DNA of 64,000 nucleotides from Kribbella capetownensis (lineage in GTDB: Bacteria; Actinomycetota; Actinomycetes; Propionibacteriales; Kribbellaceae). Shown here one piece after another: positions 26,527-35,965 of the stretch. A program made the translations under genes and the position numbers. Location: the NCBI RefSeq assembly GCF_004331485.1, contig NZ_SJKD01000016.1, forward strand, positions 1 to 64,000, given 5' to 3'. The notes below the pieces were generated by a model. The model saw nothing but the letters and a program-made list of their open reading frames with translations, was not told where the DNA came from and searched no databases. The stretch's first letter is position 1; each line of letters starts with the position of its first letter.

Positions 26527-29500
26527 TCAGCACACTGGTCGGTACGGAACGCCCGGCAGGTACTTCGCCCATTCGTCCTCGGACACGGAGTCACCGCCGG
26601 CCGCGCAGAGCTGCTCGACCACCTCCGTGGGATCCATCTCCCAGAGTCTGACCGTACGATCCGAGCCTCCGGTGACGACGGTGTGGCCGTCGGGGCTGAA
26701 CCCGACCGCCCACACCGCCGCATCGGACGCTTTGAGAATCGCCTGTGTCTCGGGGTGCCGCGGGTTCCCGACGTCCCAGAACCAGACCTGACCACTGCGT
26801 GTGCTCGCAGCCAGGGTCCGGTGGTCGGGTCCGAAGGCGACTGCGGTCACGGTCCCGTCCGGCCCCTGCAGCGCGTCGCCGAGCGCGCTCAGGGCGGCGG
26901 GGTCGGTCACGTCCCACAGCTGCACGGTGCCGTCGGCGCTACCGGTAGCGAGCAGCTTGCCGTCGCGACTGAAGGCCGTTGAATACAGCAGATCGGCCGA
27001 GCCTTTCACCGTAGCGAGGGCGCGCAACCGCTGCGGATCGGACATGTCCCACAACCGGATCACCCCGTCCGCCGTGACACCTGCGAGCGTCCGGCTGTCA
27101 GGGCTGACAGCGACCATGTACACGTAGTTGTTCTCCGCACCCGGCGCGACGGGGAGTGCCTTCGCCTGCCCTGGAACGCTGAGATCCCACAGGTACACCC
27201 TGCCGTCGTCGGAACCAGCCACCAGGATCCGGCTGTCAGGGCTGAAGGCGAGGGACTCGACCACGGCCCCCGGCCCCTTCAACGGGGAACCGAGCGGCTT
27301 CGGATCGGCCGGGTCGGTCACGTCCCACAGGACGACGGAGGTGCCTGTGGTCCCGCCGGCCAGAATCTTCCCGTCCGGGCTCAACGCCCCCGCCCCGCCG
27401 ATCGGCTCGTCGGCCAAGGGGGACGACAGGGCCGGCCCGAGCGCGACCGGCGCATGTGGCTGCGAGACGTTCACGAGGAAGCCACCGCCACCGAAGGTGG
27501 CCAGTGACCGGTTGTCGGGGCTGAAGGCAACAGCCGCCACCGTTGCGGTAGGGCCGGTGATCACGGGGCCAGGAATCGACCACAGCCGCGCGACCCCGTC
27601 GTACCCGGAGGTCAGGAGAGTCCGGCCGTCGTTCGTGAACGCGACCGAGGACACCGGTTCCGCATGCGGCAACGTGGCGACCCGGCGCCCGGTGGCCAGT
27701 TCCCAGACCTGAGCGACGTTCTCCGAACTGCCGATCGCCACCAGCTTGTCGTCAGGACTGAAGGCGATCGCGTTCACCCAGTTGTCCGGCGCCTGGATCT
27801 GCGACGTGGTGCGGACCGGCTTCAGCGGGTTCGTCAGGTCCCACAGCTGGAGCAGTCCCTTGACGCCGCCGACGGCCAGCAACCGTCCCCGGGTCGAGAA
27901 CCGCAGAGCATTGAGCTGTGTCGATCCGGCCTGCAGGTGGTTCAGCGAGCGAGGGTTCCGCAGGTCCCGGACGTCCCAGAGCGACACCGTGCCCGCCGCG
28001 TCCCCAGCGGCGAGGACGACTCCGTCGGGACTGAAGACGACGCTCTGAGCGAAAGCCGCCAGCGGCGGCAGGGACACCAACGGGACGACCTCATCCGGGT
28101 CGCCAACATCCCACAGCCGGACCGTACGGTCGGAGCTGCCTGCCGCCAGAGTCCGGCTGTCAGGACTGAACGCCAGTGAGTAGACAGTGCCGGCCGGACC
28201 GGCAGGGAGTACACCGAGCGCGACCGGCCGGCCGGGATCCTCGACGTTCCACAGCCGCACCCGCTGGTCTCGGCCACCGGTCGCCAGCAGGCGGCCGTCC
28301 GGGCTGACGGCCAGGCCGAAAACCGGCAGCGTGTGGTCGGTGAGCGGCCGTCCGACCAGCCGTGGATGCCGGGCATCGCTCAGGTCCCACGTCAGGATCG
28401 CGGTGTCACTCGGTCCGGTGCCGGCGGCCAACATGGTGCGGCCGTCCGGGCTGAGTACGACGCTCTGCGCGCCCTTCGACGGACGCACGATCCGCGTCAC
28501 CGGCGGAGTACCGGTCGCCCCGAGAAGACTCGATCTCGCCTCCGTCGTCGGAGCGATCGTGTACGACGCCAGCGACAGGCGCGCGGCCAGTGCCGGGTCG
28601 GTCGCCCGCAGACGGTCCGCGGTGATCGCGACCTGCCGCGACATGGCCAGGTCGCGTTCTCTGTCGGCCGCGCCGCGTTTCCAGAAGGCGTAGCCGGCCA
28701 GCGTCGCCGTCGTGAGCGCCAGCGCGGCGAGCGCGGCGACCATCTTCTGCAGCCGGTGCGTCCGGCGCCGGGTCGCCGCCTGCTCGTCTCGCTCGGCGGT
28801 CAGACTGGCGCCGAGGAACTCCCGCTCGAGCGCGTTCAGATCGCGAGCCGACACCCCCGGGGCCGCCCAGTCACGCACCGCGGCGAGCTTGCCACCGCGG
28901 TAGAGGCCGCCCTGGTCGTGATCGAGATCCCGCCACTGCTTGGCGGCGTCGGCGAGCTGCCGATGGCGCCGGATCCCGTCCCGGTCGCTGTCGATCCAGC
29001 GTTGCAGGCGTGGCCAGGCGGTGAGCAGAGCTTCGTGACTGATCTCGACCGTGTCCGCGTCCATGGTGAGCAGACGCGCTCCGACGAAGTGTTCGATGAC
29101 TTCGTCCAGCTCGGCGACGGCGTCACCGGCGCCGCTCAACTCGGCGCGTCCCACCTTGCGCCGGGTGTCGGCGGTGTCGTCGCCCAGGTTGACGAAACGC
29201 AGGAACATCCGCTCGGCGACAGCCTGCTGCTCCGTGCTGAGATCGCGGTACACCGCCTCGGCGGTCTCCGCGACGGCTCCCTTGATCCCACCCGTGGACA
29301 GGTACCCGCGGATCGTCATCCGACCGCGCTCCGCACGCTGCCAGGTCGCGAGCAGCGCATGCGACAGCAACGGCAGCGCGACGACCTCGGACTGCGTCGC
29401 CCCCACCTGCGCCGTACCGGGCGCCGCCTCCCTGATCAACAGCTCGACCAGTCCCTCGTCGAGTTGCACGTTGGCCTTCGCGGCCGGCTCCGCGATCGCG

Positions 29501-30390
29501 CGTCTCAGCTCGCGCTCGCTCAGCGGCCCCACCACGAACTGCGCGTTCTGCAGGGCGTTCGCCACCGCGGAGTACCGCAAGGCCTGTGGGTAGAAGTCCG
29601 CGCGCAGACCGATGAGGACGACGGTCGCGACGGGAAGTGCCACGTCAGGCGCGGGCCGCGGTGCCGGTGCGTGCGCCGCCGCGACCAACTCCGCGATGAA
29701 CTGGCGACGTTCCTCCTCGTCGAGGCACATCGTGAACAGCTCCTCGAACTGGTCCACGACGATCAGCAGACGATCCGGCGCGTTGTCCATCGCAGTGGTC
29801 AGTGCGGAAGTCAACTGCCGCAGGGGTTCGGCCCCGGGCGTCAGCAGGGCCACCTGCCACGCGCGCCCGGCCCGATTGTTCAGCGCCGGTACGACGCCGG
29901 CCCGCAGTAACGAGGACTTGCCCGAGCCCGATGCTCCGACGACGATCTGCAGTCCGCCACCGCCCGCGTGCAGACTCATGACCTGCCCCACCACCTCCTC
30001 GGTCAGAGCCTCACGACCGAAGAACCAGTCGGCGTCCTGAGGCTGGAAGCTCGCCAGCCCCCGGTACGGTGTCGTTCCTCCTCTCGGGCCCGGTGCCTGC
30101 CGGACCCGGCGCCAGGCCTGAAGCCAACGCTCGACCTCACTGTCCGACGTGACGCCGCACTCGCGCAGAACCCTTACCAGCAAGGCCTTCGAAGCGTTTG
30201 ATGGAACACTCCGTCCGGCGAACCACTCGCCCAGGGTGCTGTGCGGCTGACTTCCGTCGATCGCCTTCGAGATGTCTCGTACGGTCAGTCCGGCCTGGCT
30301 TCGCAGCACGGTCAGTTCGTCGGAGAACTGCGTACGCGTGTGGACGTGATCCGGATTCGCTTCCCGTGGCTCAATTGCCCGATCCCCCAT
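26527..30390 (-). CDS. XRE-nSTAND NTPase-WD40 giant protein
   Basis: The product has 1287 residues. An N-terminal XRE-like helix-turn-helix (LRSQAGLTVRDISKAI, about 30-75) is followed by GLASFQPQDADWFFGRE and an nSTAND1 NTPase. Walker A is GASGSGKSS (about 150) and Walker B LLIVVDQFEELF (about 210). Winged-helix/ARM regions follow, with one membrane helix near 550-570. About 14 WD40 blades run from 640 to the end, each with FSPDGR-like and LWDV-like motifs. STAND proteins are signal-triggered oligomerising switches, and some nSTANDs are phage sensors. The effector here is not obvious. Start ATG 30390 follows GAGGGGG. Confidence 0.85.
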   Translation of the reverse strand: MGDRAIEPREANPDHVHTRTQFSDELTVLRSQAGLTVRDISKAIDGSQPHSTLGEWFAGRSVPSNASKALLVRVLRECGVTSDSEVERWLQAWRRVRQAPGPRGGTTPYRGLASFQPQDADWFFGREALTEEVVGQVMSLHAGGGGLQIVVGASGSGKSSLLRAGVVPALNNRAGRAWQVALLTPGAEPLRQLTSALTTAMDNAPDRLLIVVDQFEELFTMCLDEEERRQFIAELVAAAHAPAPRPAPDVALPVATVVLIGLRADFYPQALRYSAVANALQNAQFVVGPLSERELRRAIAEPAAKANVQLDEGLVELLIREAAPGTAQVGATQSEVVALPLLSHALLATWQRAERGRMTIRGYLSTGGIKGAVAETAEAVYRDLSTEQQAVAERMFLRFVNLGDDTADTRRKVGRAELSGAGDAVAELDEVIEHFVGARLLTMDADTVEISHEALLTAWPRLQRWIDSDRDGIRRHRQLADAAKQWRDLDHDQGGLYRGGKLAAVRDWAAPGVSARDLNALEREFLGASLTAERDEQAATRRRTHRLQKMVAALAALALTTATLAGYAFWKRGAADRERDLAMSRQVAITADRLRATDPALAARLSLASYTIAPTTEARSSLLGATGTPPVTRIVRPSKGAQSVVLSPDGRTMLAAGTGPSDTAILTWDLSDARHPRLVGRPLTDHTLPVFGLAVSPDGRLLATGGRDQRVRLWNVEDPGRPVALGVLPAGPAGTVYSLAFSPDSRTLAAGSSDRTVRLWDVGDPDEVVPLVSLPPLAAFAQSVVFSPDGVVLAAGDAAGTVSLWDVRDLRNPRSLNHLQAGSTQLNALRFSTRGRLLAVGGVKGLLQLWDLTNPLKPVRTTSQIQAPDNWVNAIAFSPDDKLVAIGSSENVAQVWELATGRRVATLPHAEPVSSVAFTNDGRTLLTSGYDGVARLWSIPGPVITGPTATVAAVAFSPDNRSLATFGGGGFLVNVSQPHAPVALGPALSSPLADEPIGGAGALSPDGKILAGGTTGTSVVLWDVTDPADPKPLGSPLKGPGAVVESLAFSPDSRILVAGSDDGRVYLWDLSVPGQAKALPVAPGAENNYVYMVAVSPDSRTLAGVTADGVIRLWDMSDPQRLRALATVKGSADLLYSTAFSRDGKLLATGSADGTVQLWDVTDPAALSALGDALQGPDGTVTAVAFGPDHRTLAASTRSGQVWFWDVGNPRHPETQAILKASDAAVWAVGFSPDGHTVVTGGSDRTVRLWEMDPTEVVEQLCAAGGDSVSEDEWAKYLPGVPYRPVC

Positions 30391-30597
30391 CGCGGCCCCC
30401 TCAAAGCCCCACTCCCACAGGGAGTGATCACGACGTTACAGCACGAGTCCGCCCGGGTCAGTACGTCGGCGTACGGGTTTGTACGGACATCTGCGCGCGG
30501 CTACCCACGTGAGCCGCGCTGCTCGACTGTTGGTCGTATCGGAGCACCATCGGTGGGCTCGACCCGGCGATCCCGGATCGGCCCTGGAGGGGGACCA
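30391..30597. promoter_or_regulatory. Divergent promoter region with hairpins and GTACG repeats
   Basis: This gene-free 207-bp interval lies between the divergent nSTAND and 30598 genes. Visible structure: CACTCCC/GGGAGTG (30410-30426), repeated GTACG words around 30461-30486, and GCGCGGCT/AGCCGCGC (30495-30519). The repeats could be operators for the XRE-type N-terminus of the nSTAND protein. That is conjecture. Confidence 0.4.
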
Positions 30598-31062
30598 GTG
30601 AACACACAGCAGCCACGTGGGGCCAGACCGGCACCCACACCGAATCGACCTCGCCGCTATCCCGTCGCCTACACCGGACCTGCAAAGGTGCGCCCGTCCG
30701 GACCCGACATCCGCCTGCACGTCGGACCGCTCCCGATCAGGGGCATCCGGGCTGTCTGGCTAGTCCTTCGACGGATGTTCGGGGTGCCGGCGGTGCCGGA
30801 ACCGATCTGCGTGCCGGCGCCCCGGTCCCGCACTCGGATGGTCCGCGCGATCGGTCAGCCGGGCGGGCCCCGGTGCCTGCACTGCAAGATCCCGATGGCG
30901 GAGAAGGACCGCGCACTGCCGGAGCCGAACGGGGTCTGGGCGGTCTTCGCCTGCCGCGCCGTCGCGTGCGCCATCTGCCAGGGCATCTGCCGCAACGAGG
31001 CGCGGATGTTCCTGCCATCGCATTGGCAGTCCGGACGTCCGGGTGAGATCACCCGTCTCTGA
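30598..31062 (+). CDS. Hypothetical Cys-containing protein, 154 residues
   Basis: This basic, Pro/Arg-rich protein has paired cysteines in its C-terminal half (RCLHCKIPM, then ACAICQGICRNEA), suggesting a small metal-binding ribbon. The GTG 30598 start follows a strong CTGGAGGGGG site; a longer frame upstream is rejected. I do not recognise the family. It is divergent from the nSTAND gene and could be functionally paired with it. Confidence 0.65.
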   Translation: MNTQQPRGARPAPTPNRPRRYPVAYTGPAKVRPSGPDIRLHVGPLPIRGIRAVWLVLRRMFGVPAVPEPICVPAPRSRTRMVRAIGQPGGPRCLHCKIPMAEKDRALPEPNGVWAVFACRAVACAICQGICRNEARMFLPSHWQSGRPGEITRL

Positions 31063-31093
31063 CGTCCTGGGTTCGGAGGGAGATCCGGGCCGG

Positions 31094-31119
31094 CGGTGAG
31101 GCGGAGTCCCGCCTCACCG
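31094..31119. terminator. Hairpin terminator between convergent genes
   Basis: A perfect 11-bp stem CGGTGAGGCGG (31094-31104) / CCGCCTCACCG (31109-31119) with loop AGTC lies between the convergent 30598 gene and the second metG. It can serve both strands. Confidence 0.7.
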
Positions 31120-31202
31120 CTTCCACTGAGCGGGACAAGGGCGACGAGTTCGCCGAGGGCGTGGCCGGGCTCCCTGCCTCGCGCCGGCCCAGGGCGGGTC
31201 TC

Positions 31203-32768
31203 CTAGCTCTCTTCGAGGCGCGGGAAGAGAGCGTCGCCCTTGGTCAGGGTGGCGCCGGCGGGGAGTTGGCCCCAGGTGGCGGCGTCCTGAACGCGCTGGT
31301 CCTTGAGCGCGCCGAGCTTCTCCTCGGCGCCGAGCAGGGTCCACAGCTTCGCGGCCGACTTCGGCATCGTCGGGTTGTGCAGTACGGCGACCGCCCGCAG
31401 CGCCTCGGCGGCGGAGTACAGGATCGTGGCCAGGCGGTCCCGCTGGGACTCGTCCTTCGCGACCTTCCACGGCTCCTGCTCGGTCACGTAGCCGTTGACC
31501 GCGCCGACCAGCTCGTTGATCGCGGCCAGGGCGTCCTGGAACGCGAGCGTGTCCATCGCCTTGTCCGCGGTCGCGACGGTCTGCGCGAGCTTGTCGGCCA
31601 GCGCCTGCTCGGCCGGTCCGTGGTCCGTCGGCTCCGGCAGCGCACCGTCGAAGTACTTCCCGACCATCGCCGCGATCCGGCTGGCCAGGTTGCCCAGACC
31701 GTTCGCGAGCTCGGAGGTGTAGACCGCGCTGAGGTGCTCCCACGAGAACGACCCGTCCGACCCGAACTGGATCGTGCGCAGGAAGTAGTAGCGGAAGGCA
31801 TCCGAGCCGAAGTGGTCGGTGATCTCGTGCGGCGCGATCGCGGTCAGCTTGGACTTGCTCATCTTCTCGCCGCCGACCAGCAGCCACCCGTGCGCGAACA
31901 CCTGCTTCGGTACGGCGACCTCCGCGGCCATCAGCATGGCCGGCCAGATCACCGCGTGGAACCGGAGGATGTCCTTGCCGACCAGGTGGACGTTCGCCGG
32001 CCACAACCGCTCGAACCGCTCCGGGTCGGTGCCGTAGCCCGCCGCCGTCACGTAGTTCAGCAGCGCGTCGATCCAGACGTACAGGACGTGGTCCTCGTCC
32101 CACGGCACCGGGATGCCCCAGTCGAAGGTCGACCGCGTGATCGACAGGTCCTGCAGACCCTGCTTGACGAACGCGATCACCTCGTTCCGGGCGCTGGCGG
32201 GAGCGACGAAGTCCGGCTGGGATTCGTACAGCTCGAGCAGCTTGTCGGCGTACGCCGAGAGCCGGAAGAAGTAGTTGGTCTCGGAGACCTTCTCCAGCTC
32301 GGTGCCGTGGATCATGCACCGCTGGGTGCCGTCCTCGTCGGTGCGGATGTCGGTCGGCAGCTTGAACTCCTCGCAGCCGACGCAGTACAGGCCTTCGTAT
32401 TCGCCCTTGTAGACGTCGCCCTTGTCGTAGAGCTTCTGCCAGAACTCCCGGACGCGCTCGGTGTGACGCTGCTCGGTGGTCCGGATGAAGTCGTCGTACG
32501 CGATGTCGACGTCGACCCAGGCCGGCTTCCAGGACTCCTCGACCAGCTTGTCCGTCCAGGCCTGCGGGGACATGCCCTGCGCCTCGGCGCTGCGCATCAC
32601 CTTCTCGCCGTGCTCGTCGGTACCGGTCAGGTACCACTTCTGCTCGCCACGCTGGGCGTGCCAACGGGTCAGGACGTCCCCGGCCACCGTCGTGTAGGCG
32701 CTGCCGATGTGCGGCGGTGCCGTGACGTAGTAGATCGGGGTGGTGACGTAATAGGCCTTCTCGGACAT
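31203..32768 (-). CDS. metG: Methionyl-tRNA synthetase (canonical KMSKS form)
   Basis: The product has 521 residues. Motifs are TTPIYYVTAPPHIGSAYTT (HIGH region), CVGCEEF with a reduced zinc motif, DWGIPVPWD, AHGWLLVGGEKMSKSK (perfect KMSKS), and anticodon domain NGLGNLASRIAAMVGK. It corresponds to the M. tuberculosis-type MetS, which neighbours rsmI, tatD and rpfB there. This is probably the syntenic housekeeping enzyme, and the 24.7-kb metG is then an additional form. ATG 32768 is 23 nt downstream of rsmI. Confidence 0.95.
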   Translation of the reverse strand: MSEKAYYVTTPIYYVTAPPHIGSAYTTVAGDVLTRWHAQRGEQKWYLTGTDEHGEKVMRSAEAQGMSPQAWTDKLVEESWKPAWVDVDIAYDDFIRTTEQRHTERVREFWQKLYDKGDVYKGEYEGLYCVGCEEFKLPTDIRTDEDGTQRCMIHGTELEKVSETNYFFRLSAYADKLLELYESQPDFVAPASARNEVIAFVKQGLQDLSITRSTFDWGIPVPWDEDHVLYVWIDALLNYVTAAGYGTDPERFERLWPANVHLVGKDILRFHAVIWPAMLMAAEVAVPKQVFAHGWLLVGGEKMSKSKLTAIAPHEITDHFGSDAFRYYFLRTIQFGSDGSFSWEHLSAVYTSELANGLGNLASRIAAMVGKYFDGALPEPTDHGPAEQALADKLAQTVATADKAMDTLAFQDALAAINELVGAVNGYVTEQEPWKVAKDESQRDRLATILYSAAEALRAVAVLHNPTMPKSAAKLWTLLGAEEKLGALKDQRVQDAATWGQLPAGATLTKGDALFPRLEES

Positions 32769-32791
32769 GCCTTAAAGGGTAGTGGGCCGGG

Positions 32792-33640
32792 CTAGTGCCT
32801 CTGACCAGGGTCTCGAGCGGCCAGGACGGCGTCGTACACGGTCCGTTTCGGGACGTTGAAGCGCTTGGCAACGTCCGAGATGGCCTGCTTGCGCGGCGTA
32901 CCCGCCTCCTCGTCGGTGGCGACCTCCGCGGCGAGCTCGGCCGGGGTGAGGACCTTGTCCGGGTCCGCGCCGGACACGACGACCGTGATCTCGCCCCGGA
33001 CGCCGTCCTTGGACCAGGTCACGAGCTCGTCCAGCGGGCCGCGTTTGACCTCTTCGTACGTCTTGGTGAGTTCCCGGCAGACCGCCGTACGACGATCCGC
33101 GCCGAAGGCCTCCGCCATCGCCTCGAGGGACGCGGTCAGCCGGTGCGGTGCCTCGAAGAACACCATCGTCCGCGGCTCGTCCGCCAGGTCCGCCAGCCGC
33201 CGGGCGCGCTCCCCCGGTTTCCGCGGCAGGAACCCCTCGAAAGTGAACCGGTCCACCGGGAGACCGGACAGCGCGAGGGCGGTCAGCACCGCGGACGGCC
33301 CCGGTACGGCGGTCACCTCGACGCCGGCGTCGATCGCTGCGGCCACCAGCCGGTATCCGGGATCAGAGACGCTCGGCATCCCCGCGTCGGTCACCACCAC
33401 GACGGTCTGACCCGAGGTCAGCGCCTCCAGCAGCTCCGGTGTGCGCTCCCGCTCGTTCCCCTCGAAGTAGCTGATCACCCGCCCGGCGATCGCGATCCCG
33501 AGGTCGGTCGTCAGCCGCCGCAACCGGCGGGTGTCCTCCGCAGCCACCACATCCGCCGCAGCCAACGTCCGTCCGAGCCGTGGCGACGCGTCCTGCACGT
33601 CCCCGATCGGAGTTCCCGCCAACACCAATCGCCCGGTCAT
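32792..33640 (-). CDS. rsmI: 16S rRNA (cytidine1402-2'-O)-methyltransferase
   Basis: The product has 282 residues. The tetrapyrrole-methylase fold shows LVLAGTPIGDVQD, VAAEDTRRLRRL, VVTDAGMPSVSDPG, AVPGPSAVLTALALSGLP and GFLPRK, the RsmI signature series. It methylates the ribose of C1402 in 16S rRNA. The C-terminal extension RKQAISDVAKRFNVPKRTVY resembles a helix-turn-helix. The start ATG 33640 is the family start, and the longer frame is rejected. It is divergent from pmt. Confidence 0.95.
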   Translation of the reverse strand: MTGRLVLAGTPIGDVQDASPRLGRTLAAADVVAAEDTRRLRRLTTDLGIAIAGRVISYFEGNERERTPELLEALTSGQTVVVVTDAGMPSVSDPGYRLVAAAIDAGVEVTAVPGPSAVLTALALSGLPVDRFTFEGFLPRKPGERARRLADLADEPRTMVFFEAPHRLTASLEAMAEAFGADRRTAVCRELTKTYEEVKRGPLDELVTWSKDGVRGEITVVVSGADPDKVLTPAELAAEVATDEEAGTPRKQAISDVAKRFNVPKRTVYDAVLAARDPGQRH

Positions 33641-33666
33641 GCCGCTGAGTCTAGGGCGCGTGCATC

Positions 33667-33752
33667 TCGACAGGAGGTAGCCGGTTTTGAAGGCCGAGCT
33701 CCCGCCTAAGCCCGACTCGGCGGGCGCGATTTCGGCCGCTACCTCCTGTCGA
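33667..33752. repeat. Nested inverted repeat (86 bp) in the rsmI/pmt divergent region
   Basis: The outer arms TCGACAGGAGGTAGC (33667-33681) and GCTACCTCCTGTCGA (33738-33752) match perfectly over 15 bp. Inside, GGCCGA (33692-33697) pairs with TCGGCC (33732-33737) and CCCGCC (33701-33706) with GGCGGG (33719-33724). The whole could extrude as one long hairpin on either strand. It occupies most of the 154-bp gap between two divergent housekeeping genes. Confidence 0.85.
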
Positions 33753-33794
33753 TCTGCACCTTCATTGCAGCGGGGTGACCGGCGCGTCCGTACC

Positions 33795-35477
33795 ATGGCG
33801 GGCGTGACTGCTGTGATCGAGGACGGAACCGCGCGCCGTGCGGACGCTACCGCCGGGCGGGAGACGCTGGGGCGGGACGTGCTCGGGAGACGGTTGCCAC
33901 CGCTCAAGGAACGGCTGTACCCGCCGATGCCGCGCGACTTCGAGGGCGGCTGGATCGCCACCCTGGCGATCACCGCGCTGGCCGCGTTCATCCGGTTCTG
34001 GCACCTCGGCGACCCGGCCAAGTTCGTCTTCGACGAGACGTACTACGCCAAGGACGCCTTCAGCCTGCTGAAGTTCGGCTACGCCCGGCAGTTCATCGAC
34101 CAGCCGGAGGGCGCCGCGGACAAGGCGATCCTGGCCGGCAACCTGGACGTCTTCAAGGACACCCCGAGCCTGACCGTGCACCCCGAGGTCGGCAAGTGGA
34201 TGATCGCGGCCGGCGAGCAACTGTTCGGGATGAACACGTTCGGCTGGCGCTTCATGCCGGCGTTGTTCGGCGCGCTGACCGTGCTGCTGGTGATCCGGAC
34301 CGTACGGCGGATGACCCGGTCGACCCTGATCGGCAGCATCGCGGGCATCCTGCTCGCGGTCGACGGCCTGCACTTCGTGATGTCCCGGGTCGCGCTGCTC
34401 GACATCTTCCTGGCGTTCTGGCTGGTCGCCGCGGTGTCCTGCCTGGTCGCCGACCGGGACTGGACCCGGCGCCGGCATGCGAAGTCCCTCGACACCCCGG
34501 TCGCCGACGGCGAGCGCCGCGGGCTGGGCCGCTGGTTGCTGTTCCGGCCCTGGCGGATCCTGGCCGGTGTCTGCTTCGGCCTCGCGCTCGGCACCAAGTG
34601 GTCCGCGGTGTGGGTGCTGGCCGGCTTCGGCATCCTCGTCTTCGCCTGGGACTATGGTGCCCGGCGCGCGCTCGGCGTACGGCTGGCGTTCCTGAAGTCC
34701 GTGCTGGTCGACGGCATCCCCGCGTTCATCAGCATCGTGCTGGTCGCGGGCGTCACGTATCTGGCGACCTGGACCGGCTGGCTGCTGCACGACAACGCCT
34801 ACGACCACGACTATGCGTCCAAGAATCCGGCGACCGGGGTGATGAAGGTCGTCCCGGACGACTTCCGGTCGCTGCTGCACTACCATCAGGAAGTGCTCGC
34901 CTTCCATACCGGCGACTACATCAAGAACGCGACCCACCCGTACGCCTCGAATCCGGCCGGCTGGCCGATCATCGCCCGCCCGATCGGGTTCGACGCGGTC
35001 AACGACATCAAGCCGGGAACGCCGGGCTGCAACCCGCCGGCCGGCCAGAACTGCCTGTCGGTGATCTCTGCCCTCGGTACGCCGATCCTGTGGTGGGGCG
35101 GAGCGCTCGCCTTGATCGCGGCTCTGGTGCTGTGGATAGGCTCGCGGGACTGGAGATTCGGGATACCGATCGTCGGCTACGTCACCTGCTGGGTGCCGTG
35201 GTTCGCGTTCGACGACAGACCGATCTTCTTCTTCTACGCGGTCACGATGATCCCGTTCACCGTGATGGCGCTGGCGCTGGTGCTCGGCAAGATCCTCGGC
35301 CCGGCCAGATCGGCGTTCGGCAACGCGACACCACGCCGCCTGATCGGCAGCGCGGTCGTCGGCGCCTTCGTCGTCCTGGTCGTACTGAACTTCGCCTACA
35401 TCTGGCCGATCCTCACCGACAAGGTCCTCCCCCACGCCGACTGGCTCAGCCGAATGTGGTTCAAATCCTGGATCTGA
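33795..35477 (+). CDS. pmt: Polyprenol-phosphate-mannose-dependent protein O-mannosyltransferase
   Basis: The product has 560 residues. The GT39 PMT architecture shows a first helix (IATLAITALAAFIRFWHLG), the catalytic Asp-Glu loop FVFDETYYAKDA, TVHPEVGKWM, then about 10 membrane helices, ending DWLSRMWFKSWI as in actinobacterial Pmt. It transfers mannose to secreted proteins at the membrane. The ATG 33795 or in-frame GTG 33804 are both possible; the longer frame is rejected. Adjacency to rsmI matches M. tuberculosis Rv1002c-Rv1003. Confidence 0.93.
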   Translation: MAGVTAVIEDGTARRADATAGRETLGRDVLGRRLPPLKERLYPPMPRDFEGGWIATLAITALAAFIRFWHLGDPAKFVFDETYYAKDAFSLLKFGYARQFIDQPEGAADKAILAGNLDVFKDTPSLTVHPEVGKWMIAAGEQLFGMNTFGWRFMPALFGALTVLLVIRTVRRMTRSTLIGSIAGILLAVDGLHFVMSRVALLDIFLAFWLVAAVSCLVADRDWTRRRHAKSLDTPVADGERRGLGRWLLFRPWRILAGVCFGLALGTKWSAVWVLAGFGILVFAWDYGARRALGVRLAFLKSVLVDGIPAFISIVLVAGVTYLATWTGWLLHDNAYDHDYASKNPATGVMKVVPDDFRSLLHYHQEVLAFHTGDYIKNATHPYASNPAGWPIIARPIGFDAVNDIKPGTPGCNPPAGQNCLSVISALGTPILWWGGALALIAALVLWIGSRDWRFGIPIVGYVTCWVPWFAFDDRPIFFFYAVTMIPFTVMALALVLGKILGPARSAFGNATPRRLIGSAVVGAFVVLVVLNFAYIWPILTDKVLPHADWLSRMWFKSWI

Positions 35478-35478
35478 C

Positions 35479-35934
35479 TCACCGGGACGCGTAGTCGATC
35501 GTCTCGAACGGCCAGAGCGTGGCCAGCCAGGAACTGACGGCTTCGTAGACAGCCACATCCAACTCGGCTCGCTCGACGCGGACCCAGGAACGAACATCCG
35601 CGATCTGCTCGTCGGCGCGGGACGGATAGATGTACACGCAACCGATCACGTCGCCGCTGCCGGTCTCGAGCACGGTGTAGGTGAATCCCCGGCGCCGGGC
35701 GAAGTCGTCGGCGTGACGCTGCAGGTCGCCCAGGTTCGCCTCCAGGCTCATACCGTCGGCCGGCGGCCAACGGCCCTGGAAGCCCGGGGTCGAGCGGATG
35801 TGGTCGATGCTGCCGGTCCACGCAGCGTAGTCGGCGGCGTTGTGCTCGGGGCCGAGCGGCTCCAGCCGGAACTGCGGCCTGATCAGCTCAGTGGGGACGA
35901 CGAAGTCGGAGGGGACGAACGGCCGGCCGGTCAT
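35479..35934 (-). CDS. GNAT-like N-acetyltransferase
   Basis: The product has 151 residues. RLEPLGPEHNAADYAAWTGS near the N-terminus and FTYTVLETGSGDVIGCVYIY in the middle fit GNAT strands, with AELDVAVYEAVSSWL towards the C-terminus. The canonical Q/RxxGxG acetyl-CoA loop is weak. It converges on pmt with one nucleotide between stops. Substrate unknown. Confidence 0.75.
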   Translation of the reverse strand: MTGRPFVPSDFVVPTELIRPQFRLEPLGPEHNAADYAAWTGSIDHIRSTPGFQGRWPPADGMSLEANLGDLQRHADDFARRRGFTYTVLETGSGDVIGCVYIYPSRADEQIADVRSWVRVERAELDVAVYEAVSSWLATLWPFETIDYASR

Positions 35935-35965
35935 GCGCGAAAGGCTAGCCCGGATGGTGTGACAG

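Noticed and set aside
24833..26791. 652-codon plus-strand frame opposite metG
   Set aside because: Shadow of metG and the nSTAND 3' end; low-complexity Arg/Val/Asp composition and no ribosome-binding site.
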